Assembly (NCBI GenBank): GCA_025062155.1
Contig: JANXAM010000013.1
Coordinates: forward strand, 5,179-60,363
From: Gloeomargarita sp. SKYB120
Lineage (GTDB): Bacteria; Cyanobacteriota; Cyanobacteriia; Gloeomargaritales; Gloeomargaritaceae
Reading direction: 5' to 3'
DNA: 55,185 nt
Shown here in pieces: positions 27,931 through 35,692 of the stretch. A program made the position numbers and the translations under genes. The notes beneath the pieces were generated by a model. The model was not told the DNA's origin, did not search any database, and saw only the letters and a program-made list of their open reading frames with translations. Each line of letters opens with the position of its first letter. Within the stretch, counting starts at the first letter, position 1.

Positions 27931-29688
27931 ATGCCCGCCTCAGGACGTTGGCAATTTCTCAGGCAGTTGTTTAATCCATTTAGCTGGCGGGGACTCGTGG
28001 TTATAGTGGCTGTAGCAGGAGGTGGCAGCTATTTCATGTACCGCCTCCATGACTACCACTGGAATGAATTAATGTTTCAGGTCCAGACGGTAGATTTTAA
28101 TATCCTGAGTCACACGCTGCCTACTAAGCTTTCCCTTGATCTACTGCGGGGCGACCTAACGGAGCTGCAACGGACACTGGACAGTGGCTACGGCTTTTTT
28201 GGGCTGGTGGTCACAGATGCCGATGGTCGCCAAATCATCGCCATGTCCAGGAGCGAAGACCGTTGGACCAGAAATTTACAGTTAGACCATCACCCCTACG
28301 ACCTGCTGTTTGACCCTCCACCTACCCAACCCCAAAAGTTTTACACCAGCTATGCAGCCAAAGCGCCGACGCCCTACCCAGTTCAACCCCAAGGTCGCGT
28401 GATTGGCCGAGTCTATTACGTTAGGAGAGTGCCTCGTTCATTTATCGAAGATTTAGCGATATGGTCCCAGAATCCTTTTGAGCTGCGGGATGACCGTTTT
28501 CTCTATACATTGACCTGCATCAGTGCTGTGTTCCTAGGGGCAGTTGGGATTATTGGTTGGAATGCTTTTCACCTTAGTCAGCAGCACTACAGGCAGGAAA
28601 AGCAACGGCTCGAAAAAGAGCGACATCAGGTCGCTGAAGCCCTAGCAGAATCACGGCAACAGCTACTCCAGACTCAATGTGAGAACTGTGAATTAAAACG
28701 GGCACTTGATGAACTGGAAAGAGCCATATCTAATTATCGAAATGAAATCCGCGAGTATCAAAACAAAATCCAAACTCTTCAGGAACTCGAAAATACTCAA
28801 AATACACTTCAAAGATTGATTGCTCAGAAGGAAGTTCATGAACGTGCTCAGCAGGAGCAGATTATCCGCCAGTTAACCCGAGGTTGCGATTCGGTGGGCT
28901 ATCTCAATACCCAGTTACTTCTGAAGTTGTACATAGCCTACATCATACCTCACTACGACCCTGCAGCTAACCATCTCACTTCTGGCGGATACTTGTCTCC
29001 CTTGCGGAGAATTGCCAGGTCACTGGGCGAGAATTTTGATAGACTCAAGGGAATTTATCGAGAACTTAAAAGAGCCTGTCAAGTAGCAGATAGAAGATTC
29101 AGCTATAGATATCAAACTACCGATGATAGGCAGTGTATCAACAACTTTCTTGGCACGTTGAGAGCTAGAGGCTATATCACGGGGCTAGGTCCCCTAGCTC
29201 AGGCAAGGTCTGTTCAGGGTCAGCTAAACGACAATTTTGAGTTCATCAACTTCTTGAATGGTAAATGGCTGGAGATGTACGTCCATAACTTTATTACTGA
29301 GCACTACCGCGTGGAGGATGGCTGGTTGAAAAACTTGAAGTACACGTCTTTAGGTGGGCAACAGGGCGAGTTTGACCTGATTCACTTGCCCCAAGCACCA
29401 AGTTCAAATTTGGACCAGACCAGTCAGCACTGTGGATTGGTCGTTATCGAGTGCAAAACCGGTGACTACGCAGAGAGAATCAGAAAGTATCAGGACTTGC
29501 GACAGTCCTTGGGCATACCACCTGAGCAATTTATCATGCTGGCGGTTGACGTTGCCGATCAGGACCTGGAGAATTTGTCTCAACGATATGAACTAACGTT
29601 TGCGAATCTGGGTCATCTGAGGCAAGCGTTTGAGCTGGCTATCAAATCCGCCACCGGGGGCAACCCTCAGCAACGGGGGGTTGCTTAG
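27931..29688 (+). CDS. Membrane sensor fused to a Card1/Can2-like PD-(D/E)XK nuclease (unusual)
   Basis: 585 residues from the ATG. A TTG 18 bp upstream is possible. Domains: helix 19-37; outside domain 38-189 with a Cache-like run (RGDLTELQRTL...FFGLVVTDADGRQII); helix 190-213; coiled coil about 216-312; helical domain 314-439; then a nuclease-like domain with GKWLEMYV (E448), GEFDLI (D482) and VVIECKTGDY (E507, K509). The spacing and the WLE/IECKTG wording resemble the C-terminal DUF1887 nuclease of Card1/Can2, but there is no CARF domain. Codons are visibly more A/T-rich than in neighbours, suggesting transfer. I infer a membrane-controlled nuclease. Target and signal are unknown. Confidence 0.72.
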   Translation: MPASGRWQFLRQLFNPFSWRGLVVIVAVAGGGSYFMYRLHDYHWNELMFQVQTVDFNILSHTLPTKLSLDLLRGDLTELQRTLDSGYGFFGLVVTDADGRQIIAMSRSEDRWTRNLQLDHHPYDLLFDPPPTQPQKFYTSYAAKAPTPYPVQPQGRVIGRVYYVRRVPRSFIEDLAIWSQNPFELRDDRFLYTLTCISAVFLGAVGIIGWNAFHLSQQHYRQEKQRLEKERHQVAEALAESRQQLLQTQCENCELKRALDELERAISNYRNEIREYQNKIQTLQELENTQNTLQRLIAQKEVHERAQQEQIIRQLTRGCDSVGYLNTQLLLKLYIAYIIPHYDPAANHLTSGGYLSPLRRIARSLGENFDRLKGIYRELKRACQVADRRFSYRYQTTDDRQCINNFLGTLRARGYITGLGPLAQARSVQGQLNDNFEFINFLNGKWLEMYVHNFITEHYRVEDGWLKNLKYTSLGGQQGEFDLIHLPQAPSSNLDQTSQHCGLVVIECKTGDYAERIRKYQDLRQSLGIPPEQFIMLAVDVADQDLENLSQRYELTFANLGHLRQAFELAIKSATGGNPQQRGVA

Positions 29689-29701
29689 CTGTCGCAGCAA
29701 T

Positions 29702-30514
29702 TCACTCCACCCGCTGGGTCATGGGCGAGCTGGGTGTGGCGTAGGACTTGACGGGAATGCGCCCCGCCAAAAAGGCCAAACGTCCTGCTTCCACCGCTAA
29801 ACGCATCGCCGCCGCCATGCGGGGAGGGTCCTGGGCCTGGGCAATGGCTGTATTGACCAGCACCGCCTGCGCACCCATTTCCATCGCCTGGGCCGCTTCA
29901 CTGGGAGTCCCAATCCCCGCATCGATTACCACCGGCACTTTCGCCTGCTCAATGATGATGGCGATGTTACTGGCGTTGCGCAATCCTTGACCCGAGCCAA
30001 TCGGCGACCCGAGGGGCATCACTGTGGCACAACCAATTTCCTCCAACTGGCGGGCCAACACCGGGTCGGCATTGATGTAGGGCAAGACGGTAAAGCCCTC
30101 CTTCACCAGTTGTTCCGCCGCCCGTAACGTGCCAATCGGGTCCGGCAACAGGTACTTGGGGTCGGGAATGACCTCTAACTTGACAAAGTTGTTGTCTTCC
30201 TGGCCAAGTACCTTGGCCATTTCCCGTCCCAGGCGTGCGATGCGAATCGCCTCTTCCGCAGTGCGACACCCCGCTGTATTGGGCAATAGCCACAGCCGAC
30301 TCCAGTCTAATGCCTCGACTAGCCCGATGTGACCGGGGGCTTGGTCCTGCACGCGCCGCACCGCCACCGTTACCATCTCACAACCACTGGCGGCCACACT
30401 CGCCTGCATTTCCGCCACACTCCGGTAACGCCCTGTGCCCGTGAATAAGCGCGACCGGAAACACTTGCCCCCAATCCACAGCTCATCCACCGCTGGGGCT
30501 GCTGCAACGACCAT
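29702..30514 (-). CDS. thiG: Thiazole synthase
   Basis: 270 residues. It makes the thiazole phosphate of thiamine from 1-deoxyxylulose-5-phosphate, glycine imine and ThiS thiocarboxylate. The Schiff-base lysine lies in [74 protein letters not shown] are all present. In many cyanobacteria ThiG is fused behind ThiO. Here it stands alone. It follows pstB on the same strand across 37 bp without a visible terminator. No TPP riboswitch is seen in that gap. Confidence 0.95.
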   Translation of the reverse strand: MVVAAAPAVDELWIGGKCFRSRLFTGTGRYRSVAEMQASVAASGCEMVTVAVRRVQDQAPGHIGLVEALDWSRLWLLPNTAGCRTAEEAIRIARLGREMAKVLGQEDNNFVKLEVIPDPKYLLPDPIGTLRAAEQLVKEGFTVLPYINADPVLARQLEEIGCATVMPLGSPIGSGQGLRNASNIAIIIEQAKVPVVIDAGIGTPSEAAQAMEMGAQAVLVNTAIAQAQDPPRMAAAMRLAVEAGRLAFLAGRIPVKSYATPSSPMTQRVE

Positions 30515-30551
30515 GCCCAACCTATCTAACCAATGGCTCTATTCTAGCGGG

Positions 30552-31352
30552 TTAGCCGAATCGCCCGCCGACGTAGGCTTGGGTTGCTTCGTGACTGGGC
30601 TGCTGGAAGATTTTGGCCGTCACGTCGTATTCCACCAACTGACCGGTGCGACTCCCCTCCTTCATCTCCACGTTGAAGAAGGCGGTATAGTCCGACACCC
30701 GCGACGCCTGCTGCATGTTGTGGGTCACAATCACAATGGTGTACATGTCTCGCAATTCCTGCATCAGGTCTTCAATCCGCCGGGTGGAAATAGGGTCTAG
30801 CGCTGAGCAGGGTTCGTCCATCAAGATTACTTCCGGCTGCACCGCCACCGCCCGCGCAATACACAACCGCTGCTGCTGACCGCCCGAGAGGGCCGTCCCT
30901 GGTTTCTTCAACTTGTCCTTCACCTCGTCCCACAAGGCTGCCTGGCGCAACGCCCGTTCCACTAGCTCGTCCATGTCCCCCTTGTAGCCGTTGATGCGCG
31001 GCCCAAAGGCAATGTTTTCATAAATACTCTTGGCAAAGGGGTTGGGCTTTTGAAACACCATGCCGATCCGCCGCCGCAGGGCCACTGGGTCCACCGACGG
31101 GTCGTAAATATTCTTGCCATGGAACAAAATTTGCCCCTCCAGACGGGTGCCCTTGATAAAGTCATTCAGCCGGTTGAAACACCGCAGCAACGTGCTCTTG
31201 CCGCACCCCGACGGGCCGATAAATGCCGTGATCCGGTTGCGCTTAATGGGTAAGTCAATGTTGCGGAGCGCCAAGAACGTACCGTAGTAGAACGCATCCA
31301 CCTTGGCATGAAGAATAATGTCACTACCTGGTGCTCCTGTTTCTGCCCCCAT
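30552..31352 (-). CDS. pstB: Phosphate ABC transporter ATPase
   Basis: 266 residues from the ATG at 31352, which follows AAGGAG at good spacing. Walker A is GPSGCGKST, the signature [14 protein letters not shown], Walker [14 protein letters not shown] and the switch [13 protein letters not shown] and [21 protein letters not shown] are specific to PstB. It powers high-affinity phosphate uptake with PstS/PstC/PstA, none of which is here, so pstB is a stand-alone copy. A three-repeat PHO box lies about 93 bp upstream, implying induction by phosphate shortage through SphR. Confidence 0.95.
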   Translation of the reverse strand: MGAETGAPGSDIILHAKVDAFYYGTFLALRNIDLPIKRNRITAFIGPSGCGKSTLLRCFNRLNDFIKGTRLEGQILFHGKNIYDPSVDPVALRRRIGMVFQKPNPFAKSIYENIAFGPRINGYKGDMDELVERALRQAALWDEVKDKLKKPGTALSGGQQQRLCIARAVAVQPEVILMDEPCSALDPISTRRIEDLMQELRDMYTIVIVTHNMQQASRVSDYTAFFNVEMKEGSRTGQLVEYDVTAKIFQQPSHEATQAYVGGRFG

Positions 31353-31417
31353 TACTGGCTCCTTGCAACGCTGCAATAAACGCAATGAACCTGTTTAGAT
31401 TCAAGTGACTCGTCCCT

Positions 31418-31423
31418 AGTATA
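31418..31423 (-). promoter_or_regulatory. -10 element of the pstB promoter
   Basis: TATACT on the minus strand, about 66 bp before the pstB start codon and 21 bases after the PHO box. There is no good -35 hexamer, as expected where an activator bound to the PHO box replaces it. Confidence 0.55.
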
Positions 31424-31444
31424 AGAACCAATGCCACCCACCCA

Positions 31445-31474
31445 TGGTTAAGCTCCGGTTAAATTTAGGTTAAA
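31445..31474 (-). promoter_or_regulatory. PHO box (three 8-bp repeats, 3-bp spacers) upstream of pstB
   Basis: Read on the minus strand: TTTAACCT, AAA, TTTAACCG, GAG, CTTAACCA. This fits the cyanobacterial SphR site (PyTTAAPyPy(T/A) repeats with 3-bp gaps) with one mismatch in 24 positions, and the 11-bp period puts all three on one face of the helix. A TATACT -10 element lies 21 bases downstream at 31423-31418. The distal repeat overlaps the stop codon of the ParR-like gene. Seen directly; SphR binding is inferred. Confidence 0.82.
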
Positions 31475-31958
31475 AATCGTCCCCGAGTAGCGCGCCCAGC
31501 TCGGCGATCAGGGGGTCGGCAACGGTTGGCGGGGGAGGCGGCGGTGGTTCGACGGGCTTGGGGGGCGGAGTCACGTGTTGCCGGATCAAGGCTTCCACAT
31601 CGGCTCGGGTCAGCCAGGGGCGTTGTTGCAATTCCACAACTGCCTGCTCTAACCGTTGTAGACGCCGCTCCAGGTCACTGGGTGGGGAGGCTTGCAGGCG
31701 TTGTTTGACCCAGTCACTGAAACTAATCCCCTGGGCGGCGAGTTCGGCATCTAATTGTTGTTGCAGGGCTTTTTCTTCGGGGCCAAACGTGACGCTGTAG
31801 GAATGCCCTGCTCCCTGGACAAATTGCCGCAGCGCGATTTTGCACAGTTCACCAAAAGCAATTTGCTGAGCTGCTGCCCGGCGGTCAAGTTCTTCCAGGA
31901 GTTCATTATCCTCCGGGGTCGGGTAAAAGGTAATCGAGCGACTCACTCGTTTGCTCAA
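31470..31958 (-). CDS. ParR-like DNA-binding protein with tandem ribbon-helix-helix units
   Basis: 162 residues. Two similar units occur: residues 7-47 (RSITFYPTPEDNELLEELD..AAQQIAFGELCKIAL) and 53-89 (SYSVTFGPEEKALQQQLD..AAQGISFSDWVKQRL). Each reads as strand, helix, turn, helix of a ribbon-helix-helix, so the chain may fold as a one-chain pseudo-dimer. Then come a short coiled coil (SDLERRLQRLEQAVVEL), a proline-rich linker and an acidic tail (LIAELGALLGDDF). A DNA-binding head plus flexible tail is how ParR adaptors work, the tail contacting the ParM filament. Start TTG 2 bp after the ParM-like gene. GTG at 31946 is an alternative. Confidence 0.7.
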   Translation of the reverse strand: MSKRVSRSITFYPTPEDNELLEELDRRAAAQQIAFGELCKIALRQFVQGAGHSYSVTFGPEEKALQQQLDAELAAQGISFSDWVKQRLQASPPSDLERRLQRLEQAVVELQQRPWLTRADVEALIRQHVTPPPKPVEPPPPPPPTVADPLIAELGALLGDDF

Positions 31959-31960
31959 CC

Positions 31961-33037
31961 CTACGCCCCTTTATCTTTACTCAACTGCACTTGCCCATAG
32001 ATATATTGTCCCAAAGCGTTGGCTGTACGGGTGGGTTCAGCCAGGTGGGGCGTTAAACCATATTCCCGCAGCAGAGGCGCGAGGTCATTCCAGAAAAACT
32101 CCCCGCCGCCGCCAGTGATGATCACATCGGTCACTTGGCTGGGCAACCACTGGCGGATGCGCTCCCACAGTTCCCTGGCGAAATTGGCCCGGATGCGGGG
32201 GAGAATGTCGTCTAGGTCAATCGGTTTTTCGCCCCGGGGCCGGTAGAACCGCTGTCCCTCGGGACGATGGACGGCTTCGATCAGAGTCAAATCTTCGCTG
32301 TCTGCCCCTTTGATTTGAGCGGCCAGTTGCTCGTAAAACTGGCTCATGCCGAACTGCTCGCTGCGGGAAGTGCCCCGCGCAAAATGAAATTTATCCACCT
32401 TGAGCATGTCCGTTGTCTGGTGACCAATGTCAATCACCGCCACGTGCAGGTTGATCAGGGATTCGGTCTTCTTCCCAGCGGCTTTTTCCTTGTCCAGCGT
32501 TTCTTTTTCTTTTTTGTGACACCAGACCAGGCTGCCATAGCCCTCTGGCATCACCCAGACCTTCACCACATTGACGGTAAAGCTACGACCGCGGTAGGCC
32601 AGGGCGTGGGGCGCTTGCAGTTGGGCCACCAGTTGGCGTTTTTCCGTGTCGAATTGCTCCTGCGACAAGTAGGGCAACCCCAGGGAAATGGCTAGGTCGC
32701 CGCTCAACTCGAAATACCCGATACAGGCGAAGGTTTTGACCAGGGCGTCCTCGATTTTGGATTGCCCAACCCCTAACCCTGCGCCAAAATCTGCCGCCAA
32801 ATGGCCGATGGCGTAAGCGCGCCCTTGGTATTCTACCCACATGTCCCGCAGCGGGTCGCCCCCTTCAAACCGTCCCTGCCGGACTTGCTCCAGGGTAAGT
32901 TTGGCAACGTTGGCGGGAATGACTAATACTTCATCCGGGTCACTGCTGATACAGGTCTTGATGGCGGTGCGCCCCAGGTCCACACTCAACAGGGTAGGGG
33001 GACCGATATATCTACTGGTCATAGCCGGAAACACCAT
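31961..33037 (-). CDS. ParM-like actin-family ATPase
   Basis: 358 residues with the actin-fold nucleotide motifs: phosphate 1 LLSVDLGRTAIKTCI (about 17-31), phosphate 2 HVAVIDIGHQTTDML (about 198-212) and adenosine motif VTDVIITGGGGEFFWNDL (about 304-321). The family (ParM/StbA and relatives) forms ATP-driven filaments that push plasmids apart. It sits 2 bp before a ribbon-helix-helix partner and 5 bp after a repeat pair that could be its centromere/operator. An ATG at 33022 could be the true start. Chromosomal role unknown: it may be an integrated plasmid module or have a new job. Confidence 0.82.
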   Translation of the reverse strand: MVFPAMTSRYIGPPTLLSVDLGRTAIKTCISSDPDEVLVIPANVAKLTLEQVRQGRFEGGDPLRDMWVEYQGRAYAIGHLAADFGAGLGVGQSKIEDALVKTFACIGYFELSGDLAISLGLPYLSQEQFDTEKRQLVAQLQAPHALAYRGRSFTVNVVKVWVMPEGYGSLVWCHKKEKETLDKEKAAGKKTESLINLHVAVIDIGHQTTDMLKVDKFHFARGTSRSEQFGMSQFYEQLAAQIKGADSEDLTLIEAVHRPEGQRFYRPRGEKPIDLDDILPRIRANFARELWERIRQWLPSQVTDVIITGGGGEFFWNDLAPLLREYGLTPHLAEPTRTANALGQYIYGQVQLSKDKGA

Positions 33038-33042
33038 TTACA

Positions 33043-33091
33043 GCTAAGGATAGCACCCAGCCGCCGGAATGCTAAGCTAAGCATAGCACCC
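33043..33091. repeat. Direct repeat pair, 16 bp, 33-bp period (candidate parC/operator)
   Basis: GCTAAGGATAGCACCC (33043-33058) and GCTAAGCATAGCACCC (33076-33091) differ at one base. Their starts are exactly 33 bp apart, three helical turns. They fill the gap before the ParM-like start. In plasmid R1, parC is a set of direct repeats upstream of parM that serves as both centromere and ParR-repressed promoter. On the minus strand each repeat contains TGCTATNCT, an extended -10-like string. Confidence 0.65.
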
Positions 33092-33093
33092 TG

Positions 33094-33513
33094 TTGTCCT
33101 TTGACCCAATCCCTGTGCGTCCCCGGCAACTGACGTTGAGTTTTCCCTCCACGTTGTACCTCAGTCCGGTGTTGGATTTGCTGCTGGCCGATGTCCCGCC
33201 GGAACTGTTACCGCTCGTCCGCCTAGGCTTGCAGGAGGCGCTGGTCAACGCCGCCAAGCACGGGAATAACTTAGACCCCCGTAAGACCATCCGTGTGCAT
33301 TACGAAGGCCGCACCGATGGGTGGTGTTGGGTCATAGAAGACCAGGGGCCGGGGTGCCCTAGCGATTGTGATTGCCGCCCAGAAGGGCCGGAGTGGTCCT
33401 GGGAATCGGGCCGGGGCTTGTATATCCTGCATCAGGTGTTTGACCGGGTGGAATGGTGCGACCGGCGACAACGCCTCCAGTTGACCAAGCACCTGTCGGT
33501 GACCCGCCGCTGA
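33094..33513 (+). CDS. RsbW-like serine-protein kinase / anti-sigma factor (HATPase_c_2)
   Basis: 139 residues of a GHKL ATPase: N-box LQEALVNAAKHGNNLDP, G1 VIEDQGPGCP and G2 SGRGLYILHQVFDRVEW. RsbW-type kinases bind sigma factors and phosphorylate antagonist proteins. No antagonist (STAS) or sigma gene is near. The first start after an in-frame stop is the TTG at 33094. GTG at 33115 is also possible. The start lies directly beside the repeat pair, so a protein bound there would affect both divergent genes. Confidence 0.82.
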   Translation: MSFDPIPVRPRQLTLSFPSTLYLSPVLDLLLADVPPELLPLVRLGLQEALVNAAKHGNNLDPRKTIRVHYEGRTDGWCWVIEDQGPGCPSDCDCRPEGPEWSWESGRGLYILHQVFDRVEWCDRRQRLQLTKHLSVTRR

Positions 33514-33521
33514 AAGTACGG

Positions 33522-34157
33522 ATGCGGGATTGGCGCTGGTTGCCGTTGGTCGTCGGAAGCCTGGGAGCGCTGGCGTTGCTAGTCAATCGCAGTTTGACAG
33601 AAGTGCTTACCCCCGCCCAAACCCGCGCTGATGCCCTGGGTATTCTCCTGAGCGCTGTACTCATCCTCACCGGTCTCCTGTGGCGACAAATACAACCCAA
33701 ACCAGCCGAAGCAGTTGAATTGGTGGGGGTCCATGGCTTTGAGATGCAACCGGATTTGCCGACGTGCATCCAACAGGAACTGGCCTGGTTATCCCACACC
33801 CTCCTCACCACAACGCCGACCAAAACGGTGGTGGTCTATTGGGATGGTCAAACCTTGTTGCGGCGGGGCATCTTGGGGCCGCAGGCGCAGGTGCAACCGG
33901 GGCCGATCCTGCAACGGGTCCTGGCGCAACAAAAACCGGTGTATCTGGTAGACTTGAAGCTCTATCCAGGGCGGGTGGAATTCGATTATTTGCCCCCGAA
34001 TACCCAGGCGGTGATTGTGCAGCCAATGGCTGGCCGGGGGGTGCTGGTGGTGGGCGCAGACCGGCCCCGCTGTTACACGCGACAGGAAGAAAGCTGGATG
34101 GCGGCCTTGGCTGATAAACTGGCGGTGGTGCTGGCGACCCAGGGAGCACACTCATGA
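33522..34157 (+). CDS. Cytochrome b6f cofactor-assembly protein (CCB2/CCB4 family, DUF2930)
   Basis: 211 residues. Two N-terminal helices (about 5-23 and 39-56) are separated by NRSLTEVLTPAQTRADALG, then comes a soluble GAF-like domain. This matches cyanobacterial homologues of CCB2/CCB4, needed to attach the extra haem c of cytochrome b6 covalently. VYLVDLKLYPGRVEF and AVIVQPMAGRGVLVVGAD are conserved-looking. I chose the ATG at 33522, 8 bp after the kinase stop. The frame is open further upstream but overlaps that gene. Its stop overlaps the next ATG. Confidence 0.72.
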   Translation: MRDWRWLPLVVGSLGALALLVNRSLTEVLTPAQTRADALGILLSAVLILTGLLWRQIQPKPAEAVELVGVHGFEMQPDLPTCIQQELAWLSHTLLTTTPTKTVVVYWDGQTLLRRGILGPQAQVQPGPILQRVLAQQKPVYLVDLKLYPGRVEFDYLPPNTQAVIVQPMAGRGVLVVGADRPRCYTRQEESWMAALADKLAVVLATQGAHS

Positions 34158-34558
34158 AGCAAATCGGGCTGTCTATCAGTCTAGTGGCGGGGTTGCTGTT
34201 GGGCTGGCCGACTGTGCTGGCTGGGGGTTCTAAACCGACATCGCTAGTTGCCAACCAAAATCCCCGAGGACTGCGGGTAAGCAATCGCAGCAAACAACCC
34301 CTGCGGCTGGTGTTGCTGGCCCGCAAACCGGGCGGTGGTTACCAGGAACCAGTCCATTGGGACTTTGCGCCGGGGGAAGGGGAGCGCGAGGGATTGATGC
34401 TCAGCCTGCCGGAAGGGCCGTTGGCGCTGCAACCGGGAGATATTCTGGTGGCGTTTAGCCTGGATGGTTCACGGCGGTACTGGGGACCGTATGTGGTGGG
34501 CAGCACCAGTAAACCGACTCGCCCTAGCGACAACAGCGATTGGCAACTGGTTTTGTAA
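34154..34558 (+). CDS. Secreted conserved protein, unknown function
   Basis: 134 residues. A signal peptide (residues 1-23, cleavage after VLA) precedes a short, probably all-beta domain with paired strands (GLRVSNRSKQPLRLVLLARK, PVHWDFAPGEG, GDILVAFSLDGSRRYWGPYVVG). I recognise no family. Overlaps the cytochrome-assembly gene by ATGA, so it may act in the same compartment. 75 bp separate it from argC. Confidence 0.65.
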   Translation: MKQIGLSISLVAGLLLGWPTVLAGGSKPTSLVANQNPRGLRVSNRSKQPLRLVLLARKPGGGYQEPVHWDFAPGEGEREGLMLSLPEGPLALQPGDILVAFSLDGSRRYWGPYVVGSTSKPTRPSDNSDWQLVL

Positions 34559-34633
34559 TAACTTTGTCCCCAATTTTTCACCTGGACGAGGAGATGGCAT
34601 GTTAGGCTAACGGCAGGAGCGGGGGAGAGCGGC

Positions 34634-35692
34634 GTGACGGAGACGACCAAGGTTCCGGTAGCGGTGGTGGGGGCATCCGGTTATGGCGGGTTACAGCTTG
34701 TGCGCCTGCTGCTGGAACATCCGCACCTGGAGTTGGTGTACCTGGGGGGCGATACGAGCGCGGGGCAAGAATACGCCGATATTTACCCGCACCTGGGTCA
34801 CCGGTTGCATCGGGTCGTCGAGCCGGTGGATGTCTCTGTCATTGCCCGCAAGGCGCAGGTGGTGTTTCTTTCGCTGCCCAATGGCGTCGCTCCGAAACTG
34901 GTGCCGGATTTGCTGGCTGCCGGCTGTCAGGTGTTGGATTTATCCGCCGACTACCGGTTTCGGGATTTGCAAACCTATCAAACTTGGTACGGCATCGAAC
35001 GCAGCGATAAGGAGGTCGCAGCCAAGGCGGTGTACGGCCTGCCGGAACTGTACCGGGACGCCCTGGTGGATGCCCGTTTGGTGGGATGTCCAGGCTGTTA
35101 CCCGACGGCGAGTTTGCTGGCGTTGGCCCCGCTGCTGCGCCAGGGGTTGGTGGTGTGGGACAGTATTGTGATTGACGCGAAATCGGGAACGTCGGGGGGC
35201 GGGCGGCAGGCGAAGACTCACCTACTCCTGGCGGAAGCGGACCAGTCAGTGGCGGCTTATGGGGTGGCGCGGCATCGGCATCGTCCAGAAATTGAACAAG
35301 TCTGTGCGGATTTGGCGGGTCAGCCGGTGAAGGTGCAATTTACCCCCCATCTGGTGCCGATGGTACGGGGCATCCTGGCGACGGTTTATGCCCAGATGCG
35401 CGACCCAGGTCTGACTACGGAAGATTTGCTGATGATTTACCAGGCGTTTTACCGAGGGAAACCGTGGGTGCGGGTGCTGCCGCCGGGGGTGTATCCCCAA
35501 ACCAAATGGGCTTGCGGAACCAACATGTGCTACATCGGGCTGGAGTTGGACACCCATACCGACCGGGTGGTGGTGATGAGCGCCATTGACAACCTGATTA
35601 AGGGTCAGGCAGGACAAGCAGTACAATGTCTAAATATCAGTCGGGGTTGGCCGGAAACGCTCGGACTGCCCCAGTTGAGTTTCTACCCCTGA
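34634..35692 (+). CDS. argC: N-acetyl-gamma-glutamyl-phosphate reductase
   Basis: 352 residues. Third step of arginine synthesis: NADPH reduction of N-acetylglutamyl phosphate. NADP motif [15 protein letters not shown], catalytic C155 in [28 protein letters not shown] and HRHRPEIEQ are present. Start GTG after a GGGGGAGAG. PII (encoded at 23.4 kb) controls the preceding kinase step in cyanobacteria. The TGA overlaps the ATG of the next gene by one base. Confidence 0.96.
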   Translation: MTETTKVPVAVVGASGYGGLQLVRLLLEHPHLELVYLGGDTSAGQEYADIYPHLGHRLHRVVEPVDVSVIARKAQVVFLSLPNGVAPKLVPDLLAAGCQVLDLSADYRFRDLQTYQTWYGIERSDKEVAAKAVYGLPELYRDALVDARLVGCPGCYPTASLLALAPLLRQGLVVWDSIVIDAKSGTSGGGRQAKTHLLLAEADQSVAAYGVARHRHRPEIEQVCADLAGQPVKVQFTPHLVPMVRGILATVYAQMRDPGLTTEDLLMIYQAFYRGKPWVRVLPPGVYPQTKWACGTNMCYIGLELDTHTDRVVVMSAIDNLIKGQAGQAVQCLNISRGWPETLGLPQLSFYP

